DNA of 64,000 nucleotides, taken from contig NC_014960.1 of the NCBI RefSeq assembly GCF_000199675.1, positions 310,001-374,000 of the forward strand. The letters are read 5' to 3'. The position numbers and the translations under genes were made by a program. The notes beneath the pieces were generated by a model, which was given only the letters and a program-made list of their open reading frames with translations, searched no databases and had not been told where the DNA came from. The stretch comes from Anaerolinea thermophila UNI-1. Lineage in GTDB: Bacteria; Chloroflexota; Anaerolineae; Anaerolineales; Anaerolineaceae. Of this stretch, positions 15,867-24,172 are shown piece by piece. Position 1 is the stretch's first letter. Every line of letters starts with the position of its first letter.

Positions 15867-17375
15867 TTGAACTTCATAGTGGAAATGCAAGGGATCACCA
15901 AACGATTTGGGGTGGTGGAAGCCAACCAGAACATTGATTTCTACCTGAAGCCGGGCGAGATCCATGCTCTGCTGGGCGAGAACGGCGCAGGCAAAACCAC
16001 CCTGATGCGCATTCTTTACGGGTTGTACCGCGCCGATGAGGGCGAAATCCGCGTGGCGGGAAAAGTGGCAACCATTCACTCGCCCAAAGATGCCATTCAA
16101 CTGGGCATTGGTATGGTCACCCAGCACTTTACCCTGGTGCCGCCGCTCAGTGTGGTGGAAAATGTGGCTTTGGGTCAGGAAGGCGGCACCACGCTGGACC
16201 TGGTGCAGATGCGTCAGCGGGTGGTGGATGCGGCAAAACGCTTCGGCATAGAGGTCAAACCCGATGCGCTGGTGCGTCATCTCTCGGTGGGGGAACGCCA
16301 GCGGGTGGAAATTCTCAAATCGCTGTACCGCAATGCCCGGGTGCTGATTCTGGACGAGCCTACCGCCGTGCTGGTGCCGCAGGAAGTGGAAGCGCTGTTC
16401 GAAACGCTGAACAAACTGCGCGAAAGCGGCATGGCGCTGGTCTTCATCAGCCATAAACTCAACGAAGTCATGGAATTGTGCGACCGCATCACCGTCCTGC
16501 GGGATGGGAAGAAAATCGGCACGGTCCTGCGCGGTGAGACCAACGAAGCCGAACTGGCGCACATGATGGTGGGGCGCGAGACGTTTGGCGTGGTGCGTCC
16601 TGCCGAGCGGCGCGGCGGCGAGGTGCGCTTGCGGCTGGAGAAAGTCAATGCGCTGGATAAGAAAGGACTGCCTGCTTTGAAGAATGTCTCGCTGGAGGTG
16701 CGCGCCGGGGAGATTCTGGGCATTGCAGGCATTTCCGGGAACGGGCAGAGCGAACTGGCACAGGTGCTTTCGGGAATGCTCAAGCCGGTGAGTGGTACGG
16801 TTTGGGTGGATGGCAGAGACATGACGGGGGCAAGCCCGGCTGACTTTGCCGCCGCTAACATCGGGCGCGTGCCCGAAGACCGTCACAGCGGCGTGGTGGG
16901 GGACCTGAGCGTTGCCGAAAATCTGGTGCTGGAGCATCTGGAAGAGTTCTCCCGCAACGGCATGATGGACTACTCCGCTGTGCAGAAGTTTGCCCAGCAG
17001 ATGATTGAGGACTTTCAAATCAAAGCCCGCCCGCAGGATCCCATTCGCACGCTTTCGGGCGGCAACATGCAGAAAGTCCTGCTGGCGCGGGCGCTGGCGC
17101 ACAAACCGCGGGTGCTGATTGTTGCTCAGCCTACCCGCGGGCTGGACATCGGCGCAACCGATTATGTGCGCGGTAAATTGCTCGAACAACGCGAGGCAGG
17201 CACGGCAATTTTGATGATTTCTGAAGACCTGGATGAGGTGCTGGCGCTCTCTGACCGCATTGCCGTCATGTACGAAGGGCGCATTGTGGGCGTTGTCTCC
17301 GGCAGGCGGGCTACCCCTGAGGTGCTGGGGATGATGATGTCGGGCGCGCTGGAGGTGGACTATGCCGAAGCTTAA
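15867..17375 (+). CDS. nucleoside ABC transporter ATP-binding protein (two NBDs)
   Basis: 502 residues, a fused double ATPase as in BMP-dependent nucleoside importers (NupO/YufO type). The first nucleotide-binding domain has Walker A GENGAGKTT and signature LSVGERQRVEI with Walker B VLILDEPTAVL. The second has the degenerate Walker A GISGNGQSE usual for this class, signature LSGGNMQKVLLARAL, and the AQPTRGLDIGA segment. The TTG start is chosen for its AAAGGAGG site eight bases upstream; a GTG twelve bases later is the alternative. The 3' end overlaps the permease gene by 14 bases. Confidence 0.92.
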   Translation: MNFIVEMQGITKRFGVVEANQNIDFYLKPGEIHALLGENGAGKTTLMRILYGLYRADEGEIRVAGKVATIHSPKDAIQLGIGMVTQHFTLVPPLSVVENVALGQEGGTTLDLVQMRQRVVDAAKRFGIEVKPDALVRHLSVGERQRVEILKSLYRNARVLILDEPTAVLVPQEVEALFETLNKLRESGMALVFISHKLNEVMELCDRITVLRDGKKIGTVLRGETNEAELAHMMVGRETFGVVRPAERRGGEVRLRLEKVNALDKKGLPALKNVSLEVRAGEILGIAGISGNGQSELAQVLSGMLKPVSGTVWVDGRDMTGASPADFAAANIGRVPEDRHSGVVGDLSVAENLVLEHLEEFSRNGMMDYSAVQKFAQQMIEDFQIKARPQDPIRTLSGGNMQKVLLARALAHKPRVLIVAQPTRGLDIGATDYVRGKLLEQREAGTAILMISEDLDEVLALSDRIAVMYEGRIVGVVSGRRATPEVLGMMMSGALEVDYAEA

Positions 17376-18414
17376 GATTGAACGCTACCCCGCGCCGTTA
17401 TGGGTAAGACCGCTGATTCCCATCATCAGCATTGTGGTTACCTTCCTGCTCACCTCGCTGGTGGTGCTTTCGCTTAACAAGAATCCCTTTGAGGCGTTCT
17501 ATTACTTCCTGATTGTGCCGCTGGCTTCGCAGAGCAGTGCCATTGAGGTGCTGGTTAAGTCCACTCCCTTACTGCTCACCGGCGCGGCGGTCACCTTTGC
17601 TTTCTCCGCCGGGTATTACAACATTGGCGCCGAGGGGCAACTGCTGGCGGGCGCGATTGCCGCCGCCGGACTGGGGATGGTACTGCAAAACGTTCCGCCG
17701 GTGCTGGCAATCCCCATCATGATTGTGGGCGGTTTTGCCGCCGGGATGGCGTATGCGGCAATTCCCGCCCTGCTCAAGACGCGCCTGGACGTGGACGAGG
17801 TGGTGACCACCCTGCTGTTGAACACGGTGATCCTCTTCTTTATCAGTTTTCTGCTCAATGGGGTTTGGCGTTCGCCGGTTTCGGGCTGGCCTCAATCGCC
17901 CGAAATTGCCGAAAGCGCCATTTTCCCGCGCCTTATCCCGCGCACCCGCTTGCATCTGGGTTTCCTGCTGGCATGGATTTCCATCGGCGCGGTGTGGCTG
18001 GTGTTCCGGCGCACAGTGCTGGGCTTGCGCATGCGCGCGGTAGGGATGGGCAAAGAAGCGGCGCGCTTTGCGGGAGTCAAGGTGGAACAAACCATGCTCA
18101 CCGCGGCGTTGATTTCCGGCGGGATTGCCGGGCTGGCAGGTGTTAGCGAGGTGGCGGGGATCCACTATCACCTGATCGAAGCCATTTCCAACAACTTTGG
18201 CTACACGGGGATTATCGTTGCCATGCTGGGCGCACTGAACCCGCTGGGGGTTAGCCTGGCGGCGTTGTTTCTGGGCTTGCTGGATACCGGCGCGCAAACG
18301 GTCAGCCGGGCGATGGGCATTCCCATTTATCTGGGCAATATCGTGCAGTCGGCGCTGTTGCTCATCACTCTGGCGGCGCTGGTTCTGCAAAATTACCGCA
18401 TTCGGAGGGAGTGA
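17362..18414 (+). CDS. nucleoside ABC transporter permease 1
   Basis: 350 residues with about nine to ten hydrophobic segments; a BPD_transp_2 family permease (YNIGAEGQLLAGAIAAAGLG, ALLKTRLDVDEVVTTLLLNT, GKEAARFAGVKVEQTMLTAA). It pairs with the next permease to form the membrane channel of the importer. Its start lies inside the ATPase gene and its end is three bases from the next start, so the three are translationally linked. Confidence 0.92.
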   Translation: MPKLKIERYPAPLWVRPLIPIISIVVTFLLTSLVVLSLNKNPFEAFYYFLIVPLASQSSAIEVLVKSTPLLLTGAAVTFAFSAGYYNIGAEGQLLAGAIAAAGLGMVLQNVPPVLAIPIMIVGGFAAGMAYAAIPALLKTRLDVDEVVTTLLLNTVILFFISFLLNGVWRSPVSGWPQSPEIAESAIFPRLIPRTRLHLGFLLAWISIGAVWLVFRRTVLGLRMRAVGMGKEAARFAGVKVEQTMLTAALISGGIAGLAGVSEVAGIHYHLIEAISNNFGYTGIIVAMLGALNPLGVSLAALFLGLLDTGAQTVSRAMGIPIYLGNIVQSALLLITLAALVLQNYRIRRE

Positions 18415-18417
18415 GCC

Positions 18418-19329
18418 ATGGAAGCCTTTCTGGTTGGTTTAATTGCCGCAACCCTGCGCGTGGCTACTCCGCTCATCCTGGGAACGCTGGGCGAACTGTT
18501 CAGCGAGCGTTCGGGCATCCTCAATCTGGGTATTGAAGGCACCATGTTCCTGGGGGCGTTCACCGGCTTTGCCGTGGCGTACACCACCGGTTCATTGTGG
18601 CTGGGCTTGCTGGCGGCGGTGATTGCCGGGGTGCTGGCGGGCTTGCTGATGGGCTTGTTAACCGTCACCCTGGGGGTGAACCAGCACGTCTCCGGCTTGG
18701 GCATCACCCTGCTTACGACGGGGATTTCCCTCTTCCTGTACCGCGTGATTTTTGGGGAGCGCAGTGTTCAGCCCTCGATTGCCACCTTCACAAAAGTTTC
18801 GCCCTTTGGCGATACGCCCATTTTGGGACCGATTTTTGAGCAGTATCTGCTTACCTACATTGCCATTGCATTGGTGCCACTGGTGTGGTGGGTGCTGTAC
18901 CGCACCAGTTTTGGTTTGCACCTGCGCGCGGTGGGCGAAAACCCCGAAGCCGCCGACGCCGCAGGGATTAATGTGTTCCGCATCCGCTACCTGGCGCTGG
19001 CCATTGGTGGTGGGTTGATGGCGGCGGGCGGCGCGTTCCTCTCGCTGGCGCAGTTAGGCTCATTCATCTTCGGCATCATCGCCGGGCGCGGCTGGGTGTG
19101 CATTGCGCTGATTATCTTTGCCAACTGGTTGCCCTCGCGGGTGTTGTGGGGCGCGTTGCTGTTTGGCGGCGTTTCGGCGTTGCAATTGCGCCTGCAATCT
19201 ACCGGCGCGCAACTGCCCTATGAATTGTTCCTTGCTCTGCCCTATCTGGTAACCATTCTGGCGCTGGTGCTGGCGGGGCGCAGTGCCACGGCTCCGGCGG
19301 CACTGCTCAAACCCTACCGCCGCGAGTAG
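18418..19329 (+). CDS. nucleoside ABC transporter permease 2
   Basis: 303 residues, polytopic, also of the BPD_transp_2 family (GELFSERSGILNLGIEGTMF, LGVNQHVSGLGITLLTTG, AVGENPEAADAAGINVFRIR). It is the second transmembrane subunit of the BMP-type importer and the last gene of the operon that begins at 11074; two hairpins follow it. Confidence 0.92.
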   Translation: MEAFLVGLIAATLRVATPLILGTLGELFSERSGILNLGIEGTMFLGAFTGFAVAYTTGSLWLGLLAAVIAGVLAGLLMGLLTVTLGVNQHVSGLGITLLTTGISLFLYRVIFGERSVQPSIATFTKVSPFGDTPILGPIFEQYLLTYIAIALVPLVWWVLYRTSFGLHLRAVGENPEAADAAGINVFRIRYLALAIGGGLMAAGGAFLSLAQLGSFIFGIIAGRGWVCIALIIFANWLPSRVLWGALLFGGVSALQLRLQSTGAQLPYELFLALPYLVTILALVLAGRSATAPAALLKPYRRE

Positions 19330-19342
19330 GCTCTCAATTGAG

Positions 19343-19427
19343 AAAAAATGGAGACGGGAAGACAAATCCCGTCTCCGTTGGTTTAAAGGCGAAAGCCCTG
19401 CTGAAGGCAAAGGCAGGGCTTTCTTCC
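19343..19427. terminator. two tandem hairpin terminators between convergent operons
   Basis: First: GGAGACGGGA (19350-19359) with TCCCGTCTCC (19367-19376); the minus strand continues into TTTTTTCTC, giving a strong terminator for the thioredoxin gene. Second: GAAAGCCCTGC (19391-19401) with GCAGGGCTTTC (19413-19423), an 11-bp stem. Both arms are perfect. Confidence 0.75.
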
Positions 19428-19442
19428 ATCATGGGGGAGACA

Positions 19443-19958
19443 TCATCCCTTTTTGAACAGCGCCTCAAGGCGCGGTTTGATGGCTTGTACAATCGGACAG
19501 CGGTCGTACACGGCGCTGAACAGGACAATCCCGCCCAAAGTCAGGAAAACCCAGTTCATTTGCATGGACCACCCCACCAGGAGCAGGACAATGCCCGTAC
19601 CTGCACGCAGGGCGCGCTCCAGCGCCGAAAGATGCTTTTCGGGTTTCTTGCCTTCCAGCGCGGCGGTAAAAGCTTCGCGTACCCCTGCCAGGGGCAGGGC
19701 GCCGGTGCGGCGGAAAATTTCGCCCTGGGCATTGAAGCCCAGCACGGTAGGAATGCCCATGATGCGCAGGTCACGCACCAGTTCGGGGTGTTCGTCGGCA
19801 TTGTAGCGCCACAGGTCCACCTTGCCCTGAAATTCTTTGGCGACCTGCTTAAGCGAGGGCTCCATCACCTTGCAGGGAGTGCACCAGGGCGCCCAGAACT
19901 CCACAATCACCGGTCGAGGGTGCTTTTGAATTTTCCTTAAGAGTTCAACGCGATCCAT
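19443..19958 (-). CDS. thioredoxin-DUF2892 fusion protein
   Basis: 171 residues. The N-terminal 105 are a thioredoxin fold with active site WAPWCTPCK (Cys26, Cys29) and the cis-Pro segment MGIPTVLGF. The C-terminal part (ERALRAGTGIVLLLVGWSMQ to DRCPIVQAIKPRLEALF) has the layout of a DUF2892 membrane domain: Arg-Gly-flanked helix, second helix and a CP motif. The enzyme would be a disulfide reductase held at the cytoplasmic face of the membrane (inference). DUF2892 is better known fused to rhodanese, as in YgaP. It lies ten bases downstream of a stand-alone DUF2892 gene. Confidence 0.85.
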   Translation of the reverse strand: MDRVELLRKIQKHPRPVIVEFWAPWCTPCKVMEPSLKQVAKEFQGKVDLWRYNADEHPELVRDLRIMGIPTVLGFNAQGEIFRRTGALPLAGVREAFTAALEGKKPEKHLSALERALRAGTGIVLLLVGWSMQMNWVFLTLGGIVLFSAVYDRCPIVQAIKPRLEALFKKG

Positions 19959-19968
19959 GACCGGTCAA

Positions 19969-20175
19969 TCAGGCTTTGTTGGTGCGGAATTTAAACAGCG
20001 CGTATGCCGGGCAGAAGCCAATCAGACCGGTGAGCAGAGGAAGGAAGCCCAAAATCTTGAAAACTACACCCAGCGTGCCGCTGACGATGCCGCCCCACCC
20101 CAGTACCAGTAACACCAATCCTAGGATGACGCGGATGACGCGATCCAGTCCCGATTCATTGATCCAGTTTGACAT
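19969..20175 (-). CDS. DUF2892 family small membrane protein
   Basis: 68 residues with two membrane segments (VIRVILGLVLLVLGWGG and VFKILGFLPLLTGLIG) and the CPAYALF motif that defines DUF2892. A GGAGGAT ribosome site precedes the ATG. The family is linked to sulfur/thiol handling through rhodanese fusions. The downstream neighbour carries the same domain joined to thioredoxin, so the pair may associate in the membrane. Confidence 0.85.
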   Translation of the reverse strand: MSNWINESGLDRVIRVILGLVLLVLGWGGIVSGTLGVVFKILGFLPLLTGLIGFCPAYALFKFRTNKA

Positions 20176-20289
20176 ACGATCCTCCGATTGAAACCAAAAC
20201 TAAACAAATCCTGATGGTTTAGATGTACCCTCTGAAAAAAAGTTACACAAACTCCCTCAACATATTCCAAAAATCAGGAAGAATGTCCG

Positions 20290-20318
20290 TTTACAGGGCT
20301 TTTTTTCCTCGCTATAAT
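20290..20318 (+). promoter_or_regulatory. promoter of PreA-like gene
   Basis: TTTACA (20290-20295), 17-bp spacer, TATAAT (20313-20318). Only four bases separate the -10 box from the first ATG at 20323, so transcription would begin at or just inside that codon. Confidence 0.7.
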
Positions 20319-20322
20319 CAGC

Positions 20323-21498
20323 ATGTCTGACAATTCCACAAATCCTCTCATTGAAAGGACGTTGCATCCGATGGTTGATCTTTCTCTCCATCTCTGGGGG
20401 CATACCTTCAGAAATCCAGTCATCCCTGCTGCCGGTCCGAATGTAGGCTCCGGTCGGATGGTGCGTCGTGCCGCTGAGGGGGGTGCGGGTGGTTTACTGA
20501 CCAAGACGATTTCCAGCCGCGCCGCTCCGGTACCGCATCCCAACATGGTACGTTTTGGCACGGCAGGCATGCTCAATACCGAGTTGTGGAGTGAATTGCC
20601 CCCGGAGGTGTGGTTTCAGAAAGAATACAACGAAGCCCTTGCCGCCGCGCGGGAGTATGGCTTGCCTCTAATTGCCAGCGTGGGCTACAGTGCTGAAGAC
20701 CTTGCGGTGCTGGCTCCACGCCTGCAGGACAAAGGGGTGGATATCATCGAGTTTTCGGTGCATTATCTGGATGCGGAACGTCTTATTGAAACTGCGCAAC
20801 TTCTGCGCGAAGTGGTGACCCTGCCCATTATTGCCAAACTCAGCCCGCATCTGGGCGATTTGGGGGCGTTCGTGCGCCTGCTCGACCCGTATGTGGACGG
20901 GTACGCCTGCATCAACAGTTTTGGTCCCACCCTGAGCATTGATATTGAACACGGGGGCGAACCCTATCTGGGCTCCAAATTCGGCTACGGCTGGATGTCG
21001 GGCGCGCCGCTCAAACCGCTGGCGGTGCGTTCGGTGTTTGAAGCCGCGCGGGTGACCGACAAACCCATCATCGGGGTGGGCGGAATAACCCGCGGAGAGG
21101 ATGTCATCGAGTTCCTTATGGCGGGGGCGTCTATGGTGGGAGTGTGCACTGCCGCCATTCTGCGGGGACCGGACATCTACGGCAAAATTGCTGCCGAAAC
21201 TGCCCGCTGGCTGGAAGAACACGGCTATTCCAGTTTGCAGGAAGTCAAAGGCAAATTCCTGGAGAAATACCGCAACGGTCAGCGCGTGGTGACTTCGCTG
21301 GAGCAGGTAGCGGTGGTGGACGAAGCCCGCTGCAAGGGGTGCGGTGTCTGCGAGCGGGTTTGCCAGTACGATGCTCTGCGTGCGCCGCAGAAGCAGGTGG
21401 CGCAGGTGGATGCGGAGTTGTGCGCGGCGTGTGGTTTGTGCGTCTCGGTGTGTCCGCACGATGCCCTCAGCCTGCGCCTACGCTGGGAGAAAAACTAG
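20323..21498 (+). CDS. dihydroorotate/dihydropyrimidine dehydrogenase-like flavoprotein with 2[4Fe-4S] domain
   Basis: Up to 391 residues. An FMN-binding TIM barrel of the DHODH/PreA type (WGHTFRNPVIPAAGPNVGSG, DIIEFSVHYLDAE, PIIGVGGITRGEDVIEFL, GASMVGVCTAAILRG) is followed by a bacterial ferredoxin domain with two clusters: CKGCGVCERVC and CAACGLCVSVC. This is the layout of PreA, the subunit of NAD-dependent dihydropyrimidine dehydrogenase that reduces uracil and thymine. No PreT partner is adjacent. The start may be ATG 20371 rather than 20323, because the -10 box lies only four bases before 20323 and GAAAGGA precedes 20371. Confidence 0.85.
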   Translation: MSDNSTNPLIERTLHPMVDLSLHLWGHTFRNPVIPAAGPNVGSGRMVRRAAEGGAGGLLTKTISSRAAPVPHPNMVRFGTAGMLNTELWSELPPEVWFQKEYNEALAAAREYGLPLIASVGYSAEDLAVLAPRLQDKGVDIIEFSVHYLDAERLIETAQLLREVVTLPIIAKLSPHLGDLGAFVRLLDPYVDGYACINSFGPTLSIDIEHGGEPYLGSKFGYGWMSGAPLKPLAVRSVFEAARVTDKPIIGVGGITRGEDVIEFLMAGASMVGVCTAAILRGPDIYGKIAAETARWLEEHGYSSLQEVKGKFLEKYRNGQRVVTSLEQVAVVDEARCKGCGVCERVCQYDALRAPQKQVAQVDAELCAACGLCVSVCPHDALSLRLRWEKN

Positions 21499-21677
21499 TC
21501 CAGAATCAAGCCTTCGGCGCAAATACGCTCATCGTCTTTGGGAGCACCTCGCTTGTTCCTTGAAGAGGATTTTATTTTTCAGGGAGATGGTGCTATTCTT
21601 GAGACATTCCTCAAGGGGGAAGTGGTAACCCATGGACATTTTTCCAGGCAAAAATTTGATTGGCTTATAATAAAAAC

Positions 21678-22592
21678 ATGAATATCATTTATACCCATTC
21701 CTGTGAAAGAATGCCAGAGTTAGAAGAAGGGGCGGTTTCCCTCACGGTCACTTCACCGCCTTACTGGAATGCCATTGACTATGATCGCCATGCTGAGGAT
21801 GACTCACAGTATTACCGCACAAGACAGTACGCAAATGGCTATCAGGATTATCACGAATATCTGGATTGGCTTGTGCGAATTTTCAGGGAAGTGTATCGGG
21901 TGACCAAGCCGGGCGGTTTCTGTGCAGTTGTGATTGGCACAGTATTGTTGGAAGGGAAATTGTACCCTGTGCCATTTGATATGACTTCTCAGTTTGTACA
22001 AATTGGGTGGGAATTTTATCAGGATATCATCTGGCATAAGTGTACTGCGGGGGTGAAGCGTGCAGGGGTAAGCATTCAGAAGCCTTATCCGGGATATTTT
22101 TACCCCAATATCATGAATGAATATATCCTGATCTTCCGCAAACCTGGTCCCAGAATTTACGAAAACCGATCCCAAGAGGAGAAAGAACAAGCGCAGTATT
22201 CTATTGATCGCCTGTTCACCATGGATATTGCCAACAATATCTGGCATATTGCGCCAGTTCCGCCAAAAATCATTCCCCATCCGGCTCCGTTTCCTGAGGA
22301 AATTCCTTTTCGTCTTATTCAACTGTATTCTTATCCTGGCGATTTGATCCTGGACCCATTTGTCGGTTCAGGACAAACTCTGAAGGTGGCTCGTCATTTA
22401 GGACGTCCATATGTAGGGTATGAGGTCATCGAAAAATACGTTCAGCTGGCAAAACAGAGGATTCCAGAGCCGCTGGATTTGCGTCAGGAACAACTAATAG
22501 CGGTGTTTGATAAGGTGTCTATTGGTGAACCGATTAAGGGCAAAGCCAATGGAAAAGTGCACCAGCCCAGTTTGCTGAAAGAAGAAAAATAA
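21678..22592 (+). CDS. DNA methyltransferase (N4-cytosine/N6-adenine type)
   Basis: 304 residues. Catalytic motif TSPPYW (25-30) comes before the SAM-binding motif DPFVGSGQT (from 226), the beta-class order; SPPY is most often seen in N4-cytosine enzymes. The central part (GWEFYQDIIWHK, PGYFYPNIMNEYILIFRK) suits the N6_N4_Mtase family. The ATG at 21678 is preferred because TATAAT lies six bases before it, implying a leaderless message. Base composition is clearly AT-richer than the flanks, suggesting transfer. Two bases downstream begins a gene that probably belongs to the same modification-linked system. Confidence 0.85.
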   Translation: MNIIYTHSCERMPELEEGAVSLTVTSPPYWNAIDYDRHAEDDSQYYRTRQYANGYQDYHEYLDWLVRIFREVYRVTKPGGFCAVVIGTVLLEGKLYPVPFDMTSQFVQIGWEFYQDIIWHKCTAGVKRAGVSIQKPYPGYFYPNIMNEYILIFRKPGPRIYENRSQEEKEQAQYSIDRLFTMDIANNIWHIAPVPPKIIPHPAPFPEEIPFRLIQLYSYPGDLILDPFVGSGQTLKVARHLGRPYVGYEVIEKYVQLAKQRIPEPLDLRQEQLIAVFDKVSIGEPIKGKANGKVHQPSLLKEEK

Positions 22593-22594
22593 AC

Positions 22595-23773
22595 ATGGAA
22601 CTGCAAGAACTCGTCATTGCCATTGCGGAAGTAGGGAAAGAGCATCCTTCCCGTCCCCTTCTCCATGAGGTGGAAATTTTCCGGCACTTTTTTGTCCAGG
22701 GCGAAATAGACTGGAAAAACCTTGATCAAAGAGATGGCTCTTTAACTCGACGGGAAACTCTGACACGTTTTCTGTTATTATGTGCCGTACTGGATCAAGG
22801 CCCCGATATTGAAGGTATTCGTCGCATGCTGATTGAGACGACGAATGAACTGTACCGCAAGGAAATCCGTTTTTTGCACAAGCCGATTTCTTTCTTTAGT
22901 GAAATAGGTGTTGCCATTGATGAAATCCTTGCCCGGCACGAGGCAATTAAAAACATTCGGGCAAGAGTATGGGCAGAAGCCAATCGTTCAAACCCAGCAC
23001 GTTATAACCTGTTTATGGATAATGCCAGTCAGGTGTTGGGGTACGCTATTTTTCGCTGGGGAGTGCCTTTAAGCTTGCCTTATTTGCTGGAAAAGGATCG
23101 CCAAAAGGAAAATTTGAGTGGAGAAAATGCTCTGTTGGACTATCTGGAAAGTTATGATTCTGCAGAGAGAATGACGCAGCAGCTCAAGGATCATTCCAGG
23201 TATGGGCTTGGTAAAGCCATTGGAGATAAAGCATCTCATTTGTTTGGGAAGTGGTTAGTATCCAGTTTTCGGTTAACTCGCCAGTCCGGGGATGGTTGGG
23301 ATGATTTCTCTTACGAGGTTCCCTATGATTCAAATGCTGGGCGTGTTTTATGGCGCACAGGTTTCCTGCTTCACTGGGCGGATGAGGAAGATTTTAAAAA
23401 ACAGTTAGTTCTTCAATCAGGGAAAGGAAAAGGCAACACTACATACCTGCGAGTGACCAATTTGCGAGGAATGAAGGCGGTTAAGAATGTCGGGGATAAT
23501 TTGAAAGAACCCTATGAAGAAATTTGCCTTCGCCATTTAAAGACGCACAAAAAGCGTCCAAAAAATTTTCAAATTCAACAAATCCAACATATTTATCTTT
23601 GGCAAAACCGAGGTCGCGGGCTGCATGCAGCTCATTTTGATGATGGTTTGATTTTTATTGGCACTCATTACTGTTTTAATCATGATCAGCCAGATTGTCA
23701 GCAATGTCCTATAAATACTCTATGTATGGGATACTCTTCTGAAAGAAGGTTAATTCGGGATTTCAGGACGTGA
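22595..23773 (+). CDS. endonuclease III/HhH-GPD-like protein with Fe-S loop, methyltransferase partner
   Basis: 392 residues, not recognised as a named family. Three features align in order with DNA glycosylases of the endonuclease III superfamily: GLGKAIGDKASHLF (204-217), with Lys212 where the HhH motif carries the catalytic Lys; VPYDSNAGRVLWRTGFLL (242-259), with Asp245 in the place of the catalytic Asp of VDTH...RV..R; and a C-terminal C-X7-C-X2-C-X5-C set (Cys360, 368, 371, 377) like the 4Fe-4S loop of Nth/MutY. The N-terminal 200 residues are helical and unfamiliar. It could be a base-excision-type restriction enzyme, a mismatch glycosylase for deaminated methylcytosine, or an ordinary endonuclease. 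The assignment is by eye only. AT-rich like the methyltransferase. Confidence 0.6.
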   Translation: MELQELVIAIAEVGKEHPSRPLLHEVEIFRHFFVQGEIDWKNLDQRDGSLTRRETLTRFLLLCAVLDQGPDIEGIRRMLIETTNELYRKEIRFLHKPISFFSEIGVAIDEILARHEAIKNIRARVWAEANRSNPARYNLFMDNASQVLGYAIFRWGVPLSLPYLLEKDRQKENLSGENALLDYLESYDSAERMTQQLKDHSRYGLGKAIGDKASHLFGKWLVSSFRLTRQSGDGWDDFSYEVPYDSNAGRVLWRTGFLLHWADEEDFKKQLVLQSGKGKGNTTYLRVTNLRGMKAVKNVGDNLKEPYEEICLRHLKTHKKRPKNFQIQQIQHIYLWQNRGRGLHAAHFDDGLIFIGTHYCFNHDQPDCQQCPINTLCMGYSSERRLIRDFRT

Positions 23774-23785
23774 GCTTTATGAACG

Positions 23786-23811
23786 CTGGGGCAGAGCGCG
23801 CTCTGCCCCAG
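23786..23811. terminator. 26-bp perfect palindrome between convergent genes
   Basis: CTGGGGCAGAGCG followed by its exact complement. It forms a very stable hairpin or cruciform; there is no T-run, so Rho-independent termination is only possible, not certain. Confidence 0.5.
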
Positions 23812-23824
23812 CAGAGGGTTAAAC

Positions 23825-24172
23825 TCAATTCTTTCTAATGTAAGGAAGATAGACATTGCGCTGGATGCGGGCGCCTGCCCAGAATCCTCCTTTCAATGTA
23901 TAGGTATTGCCTTGAAGCACGCCGGCATCGGGCTGTCCAATCGTCCCGCCAAGGGAGTACCCGCCGTTTTGGCTCCAGGTCAGTCCTCCGCCCTCCACCG
24001 TCCACCAGGTGATTTCATATCCCGTCCCTGCCAGAGGTTCAGCCGATAGCGCCTCGGCTTTCGCGGGCTGGCTTTGAGTGGAGAAGGTGGCGGAAAAGGT
24101 CAGCAACAGCAGGAAAGCCAGCAGGGAGCAGAAGAAACGGAGTTTGTGAGTTCTGAAGATTTGTGCGTTCAT
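23825..24172 (-). CDS. small secreted protein, unknown function
   Basis: 115 residues with an N-terminal signal peptide (LRFFCSLLAFLLLLTFSATF). The mature part contains WWTVEGGGLTWSQNGGYSLG followed by GTIGQPDAG and YTLKGGFWAG, a Gly-rich beta-type pattern, and ends LPYIRKN. I do not recognise a defined domain. Its ATG overlaps the stop of the upstream repeat protein (ATGA), so the two are translationally coupled and probably exported together. Confidence 0.75.
   Translation of the reverse strand: MNAQIFRTHKLRFFCSLLAFLLLLTFSATFSTQSQPAKAEALSAEPLAGTGYEITWWTVEGGGLTWSQNGGYSLGGTIGQPDAGVLQGNTYTLKGGFWAGARIQRNVYLPYIRKN

Noticed and set aside
23774..23824. Short ORF candidates between the Fe-S protein and the secreted protein
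   Set aside because: The 51-base gap is taken up by the perfect palindrome and holds no start with a ribosome site.
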